Source: Psychromonas ossibalaenae ATCC BAA-1528 (GTDB lineage: Bacteria; Pseudomonadota; Gammaproteobacteria; Enterobacterales; Psychromonadaceae). Taken from it: a stretch of DNA of 53,778 bases. Position 1 is the stretch's first letter. Each line of letters opens with the position of its first letter. The stretch is taken from the NCBI RefSeq assembly GCF_000381745.1, contig NZ_KB907002.1, positions 1 to 53,778 on the forward strand. The letters run 5' to 3'. Positions 19,655 through 28,436 of the stretch are shown piece after piece. The notes under the pieces are model-generated. The model ran no database searches and was not told where the DNA came from. It saw only the letters and a list, made by a program, of their open reading frames with translations. The position numbers and the translations under genes were made by a program.

Positions 19655-20500
19655 TTATGACTTATCTGCATTTTCAGATGTTGTTAATCTGCTAGATTTT
19701 TTATCTAACAAGCGAAAACGGCTTAAAAATTCGTTGTAGTTTCTTACTAGTACACGGCGCACATGAAACGGCGCTTTTAACAGAACGTATCTGATATAGC
19801 GCTGAGCGGCCTGGTATTCATCATCGTCGTACAGGTCAACATATACCCAGCTGCTGTCCGGATCATGCGCCATTAAAATACGCTGTGGTTTAGTCTTATT
19901 TTTTGCAGCCGAAGCACTAGATGCGGGCAGTGTAATTAAATAAACCTGTACCACATCCAGACTGCTTAACTCGCAGTCCATATTCTCTGGTACAGCCTCA
20001 CCGCCCTGTTGAGCCAGCTGCAGACGCATCTGATTCAAAAAATCCGTCATTCCCTGCGGGGTGATCACCGTATTGAGTACTTCACTAGACAAGCTTTCCT
20101 CAATGGCAACCTGCACATAGGCATCACTGCTGCAGCTGTCATCAAAGGAATCCATATCTGCTAGCCGGGAAACGCCGTGGCGTTTAAGACAGCGCTGCAG
20201 GCCCGCACGCGAAACATCGGCATTAATAAACTCCCTGCACACAGCGAGTAATTCATCTAATGAAAGTTTTAAACGTATGCGCAGCTGTACAACTACATAC
20301 TGCTGTGCGGTGGTTAAGGTAGTATTTAACTGTTTGGGAATATGCGAACCGTCATCGGTACTCGCGCGTTTGCGCCACTTACGTACCGTTGATTCAGAGA
20401 CTTTCAGCAGCCGTGCTAATACTGCTGTTGCAAGATCAGATTCATGGATAAAAGCACGCATTTCTGGTGTGGTTGTTGCGTTTTTATGTTGTTTGGGCAT
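19655..20500 (-). CDS. pfaR: Pfa operon regulator PfaR
   Basis: 281 residues, placed just upstream of pfaA as in Shewanella, Photobacterium and related pfa loci, where PfaR is a positive regulator of the synthase genes. Residues about 10-45 form a helix-turn-helix (LATAVLARLLKVSESTVRKW). The next 75 residues (VQLRIRLKLSLDELLAVCREF, then ADVSRAGLQRCLKRHGVSRL) resemble the DNA-binding head of IS481-type transposases. The remaining C-terminal part has no recognisable catalytic motif. A transposase-derived DNA-binding domain recruited as a regulator is therefore a fair reading. The stop lies 13 bases before the preferred pfaA start, so the two are probably cotranscribed. The ribosome site is weak. 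Confidence 0.85.
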   Translation of the reverse strand: MPKQHKNATTTPEMRAFIHESDLATAVLARLLKVSESTVRKWRKRASTDDGSHIPKQLNTTLTTAQQYVVVQLRIRLKLSLDELLAVCREFINADVSRAGLQRCLKRHGVSRLADMDSFDDSCSSDAYVQVAIEESLSSEVLNTVITPQGMTDFLNQMRLQLAQQGGEAVPENMDCELSSLDVVQVYLITLPASSASAAKNKTKPQRILMAHDPDSSWVYVDLYDDDEYQAAQRYIRYVLLKAPFHVRRVLVRNYNEFLSRFRLLDKKSSRLTTSENADKS

Positions 20501-20509
20501 TTATAAACT

Positions 20510-20521
20510 ACTTAATTAAGT
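20510..20521. promoter_or_regulatory. 12-bp palindrome upstream of pfaR
   Basis: ACTTAATTAAGT is a perfect palindrome ending 10 bases upstream of the pfaR start codon. The region upstream of it contains TATATT, which could serve as a -10. A position between promoter and start suits a repressor or autoregulatory site, but AT-rich palindromes are common by chance and the binding protein is unknown. Confidence 0.3.
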
Positions 20522-20633
20522 GAATATTCTGCTTACGACGAGAGTAGAAGCAGTAATATACACAGGTATCACACCCTATACAATCACCCGAAACTAAATT
20601 TACACTTTATGTGATAAGAGGCATTTTTGCGCA

Positions 20634-20658
20634 CAAAAAAAGCGCATAAGCGCGCTCT
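20634..20658 (-). terminator. Terminator downstream of the two-CW gene
   Basis: On the minus strand AGCGC and GCGCT form a short GC stem with a GCTTAT loop, followed by seven T residues. It follows the gene ending at 20772 and separates it from pfaR transcription. Confidence 0.75.
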
Positions 20659-20771
20659 TAAATAGTTGTTTTTGATTAATATTTAATACTCAGAAGCAAA
20701 ACTTACTGGCTTATATTCCCTAAAACCGGTTGATGAATGCATATGTGGTATTCTGTGTACAGGTCTGAAAT

Positions 20772-21095
20772 TTATTTATCCTTATCAACTGTCGGTATAA
20801 GCAGCAGATTATTATATTTGATCTCCTCCTCAGGAAAACACTTTGTTACCTGCTGTCCTTTTTCACCTAACGAACGGCTGTAAAGCTTATGCACTTGGCA
20901 GCCGGTGCAGTAGTTGTCTTTTTGTGCAAATGTACCTTGAATTTCGCCGCCGCAAAGAGTCCCTGCTACCGCCCAGCAGCTGTGACCAAGCTTTTCTTTT
21001 GAAACGATACACTCACCGAGCTCAGAGACTTTAGAGCAGCCTTTTTCTCGCCCGCAGTCCATTATCTCCCAGCAGTTTTTTAACTTTTCTTTCAT
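20772..21095 (-). CDS. Two-CW domain Cys-rich protein
   Basis: 107 residues from the ATG at 21095, which has a strong GGGAG site. An upstream in-frame start at 21146 has none. Two CW-type motifs are visible: NCWEIMDCGREKGCSKVSELGEC and, after about 30 residues, HSCWAVAGTLCGGEIQGTFA followed by YCTGCQVHKLY. The paired Cys residues suggest metal or redox binding. Such domains occur alone or joined to signalling proteins such as chemoreceptors and PocR sensors. No signal peptide is present, so it is probably cytoplasmic. The gene stands alone with its own terminator. The exact function is unknown. Confidence 0.65.
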   Translation of the reverse strand: MKEKLKNCWEIMDCGREKGCSKVSELGECIVSKEKLGHSCWAVAGTLCGGEIQGTFAQKDNYCTGCQVHKLYSRSLGEKGQQVTKCFPEEEIKYNNLLLIPTVDKDK

Positions 21096-21593
21096 TTTTC
21101 TCCCTGTGTACAGACACACATTAGTTTTAATGCACACGTCCCTCAATAATAATTCCGAACAAACGTATATTAGTATAAAGCACAGATGGCTTTATACGGC
21201 ATTCAGCTTCATTGTTTATAGGTTTATAAGCTTAATGATTCAATTTATCTGCTTATGTGCACATTTTTGAACATAATTACTACCGGCAGTCAGAAATTCT
21301 GAAGCCGGTTAAACTCTCCTTTTACTTGCAGATTAATTTAGGGCAACAAAACAGGGGACCTGGCAGCACTTTTCATTTCTAATATTCTCTGCCGCACATA
21401 AATGAAACATCGCCGTCATTAGTGAATAAACTGCATAGATCCAGTAATGATAAAAATATATACTGCTGACTTAATAAAATTATCAACAAAACATGGGTTA
21501 TTCAGAACACTAATTCAGCGATATAGTCGCTATTGCCGCAGCCTGTTTTGCCTGCTTTTACTAAATTATCGATGAGCATGAACAAGGAATTTC
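21096..21593. other. Divergent intergenic region with a hairpin
   Basis: A long non-coding stretch between the two-CW gene and the BMP gene, which are transcribed away from each other, so it should hold both promoters. One clear structure is seen: CCGGC-AG-TCAGA with a matching TCTGA-A-GCCGG arm (21283-21308). It lacks a U-tract. I recognised no riboswitch or operator. Confidence 0.4.
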
Positions 21594-22598
21594 ATGAAAA
21601 AAGTAATAACTGAAGTAGTAATACTAGTGTCATTGACCCTATTTTCTTTTATTACTCATGCTGCTGATTTCAAACCCGCAATCGCATATGACCTTACAGA
21701 TATATTTGATAAATCTTTCAATCAGGCGGTTTATGAAAATGGTGTGATACACTTTACAAAAGAGACAGATATTAAGGTTCGTAATTTCTTTCCTACCAAT
21801 GATATTAACCATGAACAAGGGCTTGAACGTTTAGCTAAACGTGGCTACAACCCCATTTTTGCAGTTAGTTTCCTGTACACCACCGCATTGATAGAGACTG
21901 CCCGCAAATATCCAGAAACTCAATTTATTATTATTGATTCTGTTGTTGATTTACCAAATGTAAAATCCATTGTATTTAAGGAGCATGAAGGTTCATTCCT
22001 TGTTGGTGCATTAGCCGCGCTAAAATCTAAAAATAACAAGGTTGGCTTTATTGGTGGTATGGATATTCCGGTTATCCGTAAATTTGCTTGTGGATATGAG
22101 CAAGGTGCTAAATATATCAATAAAGACATACAAGTGTTTCAAGATATGACCGGCTGGACTAATGCTGCCTGGTCAAATCCTGTTTATGGTGCTGAGTTAG
22201 CCAAAACTCAATTTGCTAAAGGAGCAGATGTCATATTCGCAGCTGCGGGCGGCACAGGTGTAGGTGTTTATCAAGCAGCGAAAGATGAGGGAATGTATGC
22301 AATCGGTGTTGACTCTAACCAGAATTACTTACAACCAGGTATCATGCTCACCTCTATGGTCAAAACTGTTGGTATTGTCACCTACCAAACTCTAAAAGAT
22401 ATTCAAGCAGGTAAATTCTCTGCCGGCGTGGAGAGGCATGGACTAAAAGAGAATGGTATTGACTGGGCTTTAGATAAATATAACCGTTCAATAGTTTCCC
22501 CTACGCTGGAAGCTAAAATTAATAAGATCAAAAAACAAATTATAATGGGTGAGATAACAATAGATGATTATATTACTCACAATAGCTGCGTCTATTAA
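21594..22598 (+). CDS. BMP-family nucleoside-type binding protein
   Basis: 334 residues. The N-terminal signal peptide (about 1-24, ending in THA-AD) has no lipobox Cys, so it is a soluble periplasmic protein, unlike Gram-positive PnrA lipoproteins. The body matches the basic membrane protein/PnrA family: FNQAVYENG after an N-terminal strand, FLVGALAAL, VGFIGGMDIPVIRKF, GADVIFAAAGGTGVGVYQAAKD and AIGVDSNQ, the set that forms a purine nucleoside pocket in characterised members. The ribosome site AAGGAA is good. No ABC ATPase or permease lies beside it, so it must use a transporter encoded elsewhere or act as a sensor partner. Confidence 0.85.
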   Translation: MKKVITEVVILVSLTLFSFITHAADFKPAIAYDLTDIFDKSFNQAVYENGVIHFTKETDIKVRNFFPTNDINHEQGLERLAKRGYNPIFAVSFLYTTALIETARKYPETQFIIIDSVVDLPNVKSIVFKEHEGSFLVGALAALKSKNNKVGFIGGMDIPVIRKFACGYEQGAKYINKDIQVFQDMTGWTNAAWSNPVYGAELAKTQFAKGADVIFAAAGGTGVGVYQAAKDEGMYAIGVDSNQNYLQPGIMLTSMVKTVGIVTYQTLKDIQAGKFSAGVERHGLKENGIDWALDKYNRSIVSPTLEAKINKIKKQIIMGEITIDDYITHNSCVY

Positions 22599-22719
22599 AT
22601 GCGGATTGTAAACCTGAATTCTGCTTCCTAAATTTCAATCTGCACCGAAAACCAACTTACCTACGGCAGATTATTTGATTACGTTCTAAAGGACGAAATT
22701 AAACGCCCTAGCTATAATC

Positions 22720-24807
22720 CTATCGTGAGATTAATACAACTACGCTGCGTGCATCTACGTTAAAAGTGACGCCTTTATACTCCTTCTCTTTACCTGTTTC
22801 AGCAATATCTGCAGGTGAGGCTAACGCAGTATTAACAGCACAATACCACTTCTTTCCCTTTACCTGCGGCAGTTCAAATTCGAGCGTATACCAGTACATA
22901 TTAAACATGATATGCATATCCTGATGGGCCTCCCGTGCCCCTAAAGTCATCGCCAGCGCTAATCCGTGGGGATCATGCCATCCAGGTTTACCGAGCCGGC
23001 AGCCGTGCCAGGTAATATCCGCCAGACCGCGCCGGTTGACTTCACCGTCAAAAAAACGATCTCGAAACAGGCGCGGATGAGACTTACGAAAAACAATCAG
23101 GCGCTGCCAGAACTGCAGCATGCTTTTATTAGCTTTAACTAAATCCCAGTTAAACCATGATATTTCGTTATCCTGACAATAGGCATTATTATTACCCAGT
23201 TGTGTCCTGCACACTTCATCACCGGCAGCAAACATAGGCACACCTTTGGAAAGCATCAAAACCGCCGCAAAATTTTTAATCTGCTGCTGTCTTAGTGCAT
23301 TGACCTTTTCATCCTTTGTCGGTCCCTCACTACCGCAGTTCCAGCTTCTGTTATGATCAGCACCATCACGGTTATTTTCACCATTGGCTAAATTATGCTT
23401 ATGGTTATAGGAAACCAGATCATTCAGGGTAAAACCATCATGCGCGGTTATAAAGTTGATACTGTTGCTGGGCAGTTCATTCTGATTCTGATAAATATCA
23501 GCACTGCCGGATATCCGAGCAGCCAATACGCCGAGCATACCGGGTTTTCCACGCACAAATTCACGCACATCATCGCGGTAAATCCCGTTCCATTCCGCCC
23601 ATCGATGGCCGGGAAAAGAACCGACCAGATAGCCGCCGCCGGCATCCCATGCTTCGGCAATAATTTTGCTTTCTGCTAGTGCTTCAGACAATTCAATACC
23701 CCACACTACCGGCGGATGAGCAAGCAGAGTACCGTTTTCGCCACGCGCTAAAATCGTGCCCTCGTCAAAACGAAAACCATCAACATGCATGTCACGAACC
23801 CAGTACTCTAAACAGTCAATAATGAATTTTTCACAGATAGGATGATTGCACTTAAAGGTATTGCCGCAGCCGGAATAATCGAAATAGAATTTTTTACTCT
23901 GTTCAACTAAAAAATAGTAACTGTCATTAGCCAGACCTTTAAATGAGTACACAGGTCCGAGGTGATTACCCTCATCGGTATGATTAAATACAACGTCCAG
24001 AATCACTCCGATACCCGCCTGGTGCAGTGCTTTAACCATATCTCTAAATTCGTCAACAGGCCTTGCCCCATGCGGGTTGACACAATACCCGGAATGCGGT
24101 GAAAAAAAGCTTACGGTACTGTACCCCCAGTAATTCACTAATTTACGGCCGTTAACATAACGTGCGTGTCTGTCATCAAACTCAAATATCGGCAGCAGCT
24201 CCACCGCCGTAATACCCAGCTTCTTAAGATAAGGAATTTTTTCGATCAACCCGGCATAAGTTCCCGGGTGTTTGACTTTAGCGCTGGGTGACCGGGTAAA
24301 CCCGCCCACATGCATCTCATAAATGATACTTTCATTAAGCGGATGATTAACGGGTCGATCACCCTGCCAGTCATAATCCGTTAAGGGGACAACACAGCTT
24401 CTCATTGAAGTATGCAGATTGCTCCCGGGTAAGCAGGCAAACTCGCGCCGCCATAAACTGCGGCTGATACCTTTAGCATAGGGATCGATTAAGACTTTAT
24501 GCTTATCAAAAATACGCCCATTTTGCGGCTGATTAGGACCGTCAACACGATAAGCATAATAGCTGTTTTCCGGCAGACCTTTGATAAAGATGTGCCAGAA
24601 ATAAAAACTGCGGTGGATGAGTGGATCTAAGCGGATAATCTGATCCGGCTCTGGATCATCATGCAGATTAAACAGAAGCAGCTCAACAAAGGTGACGCTT
24701 TCATCACAATACAGACAAAAATTAACCCCGCCCCTCTCACGATCGATACTTACACCTATAGGATGGGTTTTACCTGGGTATAATTCATACTTGTCAGCAT
24801 TTACCAT
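22720..24807 (-). CDS. glgX: Glycogen debranching enzyme, GH13 isoamylase type
   Basis: 695 residues. An N-terminal CBM48-like beta-sandwich (about 1-150) precedes the GH13 TIM barrel. The four GH13 blocks are seen: VILDVVFNHT; DGFRFDEG with the nucleophile Asp near 345; AEAWDAGG with the acid/base Glu near 384; and TAHDGFTL near 457. It hydrolyses alpha-1,6 branches of glycogen or limit dextrin in the cytoplasm. The nucleophile block reads DEG where most GlgX proteins have DLA, so this is a less common subfamily. Other glg genes are absent nearby; elbB lies 69 bases upstream on the same strand. Confidence 0.9.
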   Translation of the reverse strand: MVNADKYELYPGKTHPIGVSIDRERGGVNFCLYCDESVTFVELLLFNLHDDPEPDQIIRLDPLIHRSFYFWHIFIKGLPENSYYAYRVDGPNQPQNGRIFDKHKVLIDPYAKGISRSLWRREFACLPGSNLHTSMRSCVVPLTDYDWQGDRPVNHPLNESIIYEMHVGGFTRSPSAKVKHPGTYAGLIEKIPYLKKLGITAVELLPIFEFDDRHARYVNGRKLVNYWGYSTVSFFSPHSGYCVNPHGARPVDEFRDMVKALHQAGIGVILDVVFNHTDEGNHLGPVYSFKGLANDSYYFLVEQSKKFYFDYSGCGNTFKCNHPICEKFIIDCLEYWVRDMHVDGFRFDEGTILARGENGTLLAHPPVVWGIELSEALAESKIIAEAWDAGGGYLVGSFPGHRWAEWNGIYRDDVREFVRGKPGMLGVLAARISGSADIYQNQNELPSNSINFITAHDGFTLNDLVSYNHKHNLANGENNRDGADHNRSWNCGSEGPTKDEKVNALRQQQIKNFAAVLMLSKGVPMFAAGDEVCRTQLGNNNAYCQDNEISWFNWDLVKANKSMLQFWQRLIVFRKSHPRLFRDRFFDGEVNRRGLADITWHGCRLGKPGWHDPHGLALAMTLGAREAHQDMHIMFNMYWYTLEFELPQVKGKKWYCAVNTALASPADIAETGKEKEYKGVTFNVDARSVVVLISR

Positions 24808-24876
24808 ACTTTCTGTCCAGTTGAGCTGTCTTTAGTTTCAGTGCAGAAGATAACTTATAACTGTACCGTTTGTCCT

Positions 24877-25533
24877 CTAGGTATTAACCAGCGAAATCAC
24901 TTCAGCAGCCAGTTTATCTATCCCGCCCTTAGCGCTCAATATGCCGTCAGCCAGCATATATGCAGGCGTTGTCACTACCTTATGCTTTTGATCAACAACA
25001 ATATCATTAACAGCACAGCTGACATGACGGCCGCCAAGACTGTTAATCACTTCCGCAGTCGCCGGGTCTTCCCCTATGGTACATTGAATATGATCGTATA
25101 TTTTCGGCAGAAGTACAGGGGCTATACACATATATCCGGCAGGTTTACAGGCATCTCTAAAAGCTCTCATAACCTCTGCAAACTGTTCATTGATAGAAAA
25201 TTCGCAGCCCGCAACGGCATAATTAGATAAATTTTTAGCAACCCCAAAACCGCCCGTCACAATCAGCGCATCAAATTCATCCTGCTGTAGTTCAGTTAAG
25301 GCTTTTACCCTGCCTCTGACTATGCGTGCGGATTCTGATAATGTATTTCTTACCTGATTGACCTCTTGTCCGCTAAGATGATCAATAACATGATAAAGAT
25401 TGATATCAGGAGAGAAACATTGATAGGCAGCCCCCTGCTCTTCAAGTGCTAAAAGTGTTAAAACAACTTCGTTGATTTCTGAGCCGTCATATACTCCGCA
25501 GCCGGCTAAAATTACTGCTACCTTATTTTTCAT
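24877..25533 (-). CDS. elbB: ElbB/DJ-1-PfpI family protein
   Basis: 218 residues with the DJ-1/PfpI fold. Characteristic blocks are VAVILAGCGVYDGSEINE at the N-terminus, a central VTGGFGVAKNLSNYA, and GYMCIAPVLLPKI, in which the Cys sits at the nucleophile elbow. E. coli ElbB (YhbL) is a glyoxalase-like protein once linked to early isoprenoid synthesis. The ribosome site GGGGAAG lies 8 bases before the ATG. It is upstream of glgX in the same direction, with a short gap that would allow cotranscription, although no functional link is known. Confidence 0.88.
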   Translation of the reverse strand: MKNKVAVILAGCGVYDGSEINEVVLTLLALEEQGAAYQCFSPDINLYHVIDHLSGQEVNQVRNTLSESARIVRGRVKALTELQQDEFDALIVTGGFGVAKNLSNYAVAGCEFSINEQFAEVMRAFRDACKPAGYMCIAPVLLPKIYDHIQCTIGEDPATAEVINSLGGRHVSCAVNDIVVDQKHKVVTTPAYMLADGILSAKGGIDKLAAEVISLVNT

Positions 25534-25725
25534 TTACAACTTCCCCTATAATTATTTAACCGCCTGGAAACGGCAGACTTGGCGACAATTACATATTAAA
25601 ACGTTAAATCAGATGTGATTAAATTTATTAGAAGGCTGAATAACAACAAATCGAAACGGCGGAACCTACATGTGTCTGCTGGGCCGGTATCCGCCGCTGG
25701 TAACGACGAATACCTGTCCGGGGGA

Positions 25726-25926
25726 TTAATCTCTACTATGGCGCTCAATATACTGTTTGGCGATGGCCGTCATGCCGCGGCTGCCGCATTCGCAGCTATA
25801 GTCACGAGGTATATACTTAGAACCGCATCGGTGCCCGGAGCACCAGTCTTTCTCACATAAGCATTCAACTTTCCCGGATGTTTCAACTTTATTGCCGCAT
25901 TCAGGGCAGGAAATAGCCTTTGTCAT
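25726..25926 (-). CDS. Cys-rich 66-residue miniprotein
   Basis: 66 residues with nine Cys. It begins with a zinc-knuckle pair (CPECGNK), followed by CLC, DWCSGHRC and CEC. The pattern points to one or two bound metal ions. The ribosome site AAGGA before the ATG is strong, which supports a real gene. The last 20 residues are charged and helical. I do not recognise the family. An opposite-strand open frame over the same bases lacks a ribosome site and is probably a shadow. Confidence 0.55.
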   Translation of the reverse strand: MTKAISCPECGNKVETSGKVECLCEKDWCSGHRCGSKYIPRDYSCECGSRGMTAIAKQYIERHSRD

Positions 25927-26429
25927 AACGTATCCTTCTTTTCATTATTATAGTTTTTAAAAATTACTGTTCAGCATGCTGCTGAATATTTCTCCGTTTT
26001 ACAGAAAGAACAAAGTTCCTCTGCTTGGTGCATAACAATCGTATCAATTTAATATAACGGTAAATTTGACACTGCTCTAATTATTTAATATTGATTTGAT
26101 GAAAATGCGAGGCATACGGATTTTATTTCAGGAAGTTATGATTAATGCTGAGGGTTAAAGCGCATCTAAAAGCTGTTGATTAAAAAACAAACATGCTGAT
26201 GTAGTCTAAGACATAGATATTTTTTTGGCGGGTAAATTTATCGAAAACATAAATAACCAGTGCTCGGCAGCTAAAACTTGTTCCTGCAGTACATGATGTT
26301 TCACCTGCCATGATTAATATGGTCAGGCGAAACATCGAGGCTGCAGACCTTGATCGAAATAGACCTTTACAGCCTTTAAACAGGTCGGATTTAAGCCGGC
26401 AGAAAAATGCTGTAATCAGCAAGGCAGCA
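25927..26429. other. Intergenic region with a long hairpin
   Basis: About 500 bases with no convincing gene. Arms at 26294-26310 (starting GATGTTTC) and 26319-26336 (ending GAAACATC) pair almost fully, with one bulge. The single A-C mismatch on the plus strand becomes G-U on the minus strand, so the structure favours minus-strand RNA. That fits a 3' element of the pbuG-xpt transcript, which ends just upstream at 26430. An 80-codon minus frame overlaps it but has no ribosome site or recognisable product. Confidence 0.4.
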
Positions 26430-26993
26430 CTAGAAATGAATACCGTTATCTAGTGAAGTAATTTGAGCTAATGACAGAGTTTCAATCTCCTGCTGATCCA
26501 GCATATCTCGTCCTGACTGAAATGATTTCTCAAATAATATGCCGACACCGGCAAGCTTTGCATCAGCGAGTTTAATAATATCAAGTGTGCCCTGTACCGC
26601 ATTGCCGTGCGCTAATACATCATCAATAAACAAAACCCGATCACCGGCATTAATATGCTGTGCATTGCAGTTTAATTCATAGGTGCTGTTCTTAGTGAAG
26701 CTATGCACGAAAGTTGTTAATAGAACCTGTGTATCTAAAATACTGCGCTTTTTCTTCATCACAACTAACGGCACATTCAGCTTTAGTGCGGCTAATGTTG
26801 AAATTGCAATACCGCCGCTTTCTATGGTTAGAATTCGATTGATATTATGAGATTTAAAGTGGGCGGCCAGCTGTTCGGCACACCAGTCCAGCAGCTCTAT
26901 ATCAACTTGTTTAGTTAAAAAGTCACTCGCATCAAGTGCCGTATTATTAACCGATTTACCTTTTTTCTGAATAGTTTGTTGTAATAGATTCAT
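26430..26993 (-). CDS. xpt: Xanthine phosphoribosyltransferase
   Basis: 187 residues, a type I phosphoribosyltransferase of the Xpt family common in Firmicutes. The PRPP-binding loop is VLFIDDVLAHGNA. An N-terminal LLDWCAEQLAAHF with SGGIAIST, and the hood-like segment MKKKRSILDTQ, match B. subtilis-type Xpt. It converts xanthine (and weakly guanine) plus PRPP into the nucleotide in the cytoplasm. It starts 14 bases after the pbuG gene, so import and salvage are in one operon under a guanine-class riboswitch. Enterobacterial Gpt is a different, shorter type. Confidence 0.9.
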   Translation of the reverse strand: MNLLQQTIQKKGKSVNNTALDASDFLTKQVDIELLDWCAEQLAAHFKSHNINRILTIESGGIAISTLAALKLNVPLVVMKKKRSILDTQVLLTTFVHSFTKNSTYELNCNAQHINAGDRVLFIDDVLAHGNAVQGTLDIIKLADAKLAGVGILFEKSFQSGRDMLDQQEIETLSLAQITSLDNGIHF

Positions 26994-27007
26994 TTTAATT
27001 TCCCAAG

Positions 27008-28333
27008 TTAAGCAAGTGCTAAATAAACAATAAACAAGGCGGCAAGGCAGTAGATAAGCGAATGAACTTCTTTACCTTTACCCTGAACTAACATAACAAA
27101 ACAGTAACTGATAAACCCCATAGCCATACCGTTAGCCGGCGAAAAGGTAAGCAGACTGAATACCATAATAAAAAATACCGGTACAGCAGACTCTTTTTTC
27201 TGCCACTGCACATTAGCCAGGTTTTTAATCATATAGATACCGATAATTACCAGCGCAGGTGACACAATCGCGGTAGTAAAAATAGAAAAAACCGGGAACA
27301 AAAAAGCAGATACAATAAATAAAGCGGCAACCGTTAATGCACTGATACCCGTTTTTGCGCCTAATGATGAGGCGACTGCAGATTCGGAATATGCGGTGAT
27401 GGAGGTAGTGCCTAGCAGCGTGCCGATAATAGTGCCTCCGGAATCAGCAACAAGTGCAGATTTTGCATTAGGTACTCTACCGTCCTTATCGATTATTCCC
27501 GCATCTTTACCAACCCCGACAATGGTGCTTAGACCGTCAAAGAAATCCACGATAAAAAATATAATAACCAGAAATATCAGATCGCTGATTTTAGGGATAC
27601 TCATATGTGAGAAATCAAAGGCGGCACCAAATGTCGGCGCTAAACTTGGCGGCATAGCAACAAGCTGACTGGGAAGAGAAATCAGATTGCTGCCGGTAAA
27701 CAGATCACTTAACAGGCTTAACACAATAGCGGCCAGAAAAGAGATAACCGTGGCTAATTTTATATCCCGCACCATACAGCCGACAGCAATAAAAATACTG
27801 ATTAAGGCGATAAATACCTTAGGGGAATAAACATCACCTAAACTGACTAAAATAACCGGGTCACTGACAATAATGCCCGCATTTTTCAGCCCTAGAAAGG
27901 AAACAAAAAGCCCTAAACCGACAGATATACCCAGCTTGAGATCTTCAGGAATAGCTTCAATAATAAGCTTTCTAGCCGGTGTTAAACTCAAAATCAGATA
28001 GATACAGCCCGACAGAAAAATAGCAAAAAGTGCTTCATGCCAAAGCAGAGATATACCGCCTCCGAGCAGTATTGCTTTAAAGAAGCCGTTCATTGACATA
28101 CCCGGCGCTAACATTATCGGATACTTGGCAAATGCCCCCATAATGAAGGTTGCCAGTGCCGCCGATACCGCAGTTGCAGTAAATATTGAACCTTTGTCTA
28201 TACCGTCAATACTGCCTAAAATAGCCGGATTAACGGCTAAGATATAACTCATCGCTAAAAAGGTAATTAACCCCGCGTACATTTCATTTTTTACAGTGGA
28301 GCCGCGCTCAGAAAGCAGGAAGTACTTGTCCAT
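27008..28333 (-). CDS. pbuG: Guanine/hypoxanthine permease, AzgA/PbuG type
   Basis: 441 residues, very hydrophobic, about 12-14 membrane segments. Family signs are the N-terminal STVKNEMYAGLITFLAMSYI, APGMSMNGFF in the position of the NCS2 substrate motif, and DFFDGLSTIVGVGKDAG followed by AVASSLGAKTG. This is the AzgA-like branch of NCS2 transporters (PbuG, PurP, GhxP), which import guanine, hypoxanthine or adenine with protons. The ATG has only a weak GGG ribosome site, which may itself be controlled by the upstream riboswitch. It forms an operon with xpt. Confidence 0.88.
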   Translation of the reverse strand: MDKYFLLSERGSTVKNEMYAGLITFLAMSYILAVNPAILGSIDGIDKGSIFTATAVSAALATFIMGAFAKYPIMLAPGMSMNGFFKAILLGGGISLLWHEALFAIFLSGCIYLILSLTPARKLIIEAIPEDLKLGISVGLGLFVSFLGLKNAGIIVSDPVILVSLGDVYSPKVFIALISIFIAVGCMVRDIKLATVISFLAAIVLSLLSDLFTGSNLISLPSQLVAMPPSLAPTFGAAFDFSHMSIPKISDLIFLVIIFFIVDFFDGLSTIVGVGKDAGIIDKDGRVPNAKSALVADSGGTIIGTLLGTTSITAYSESAVASSLGAKTGISALTVAALFIVSAFLFPVFSIFTTAIVSPALVIIGIYMIKNLANVQWQKKESAVPVFFIMVFSLLTFSPANGMAMGFISYCFVMLVQGKGKEVHSLIYCLAALFIVYLALA

Positions 28334-28436
28334 TAAAAACCCATATAATAGTTTATTTAAGAGACAATATTTCGAAGTATAAAACTTGGGTAGGGAAATT
28401 AGACAAGCAAAAGAGGCAAGTAATTAACCTGTTCCA

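Noticed and set aside
25615-25860. 81-codon plus-strand open frame
   Set aside because: It is antisense to the Cys-rich miniprotein, which has the stronger ribosome site and a coherent Cys pattern.
26180-26422. 80-codon minus-strand open frame after xpt
   Set aside because: It covers the hairpin region, lacks a ribosome site and has an unnatural composition.
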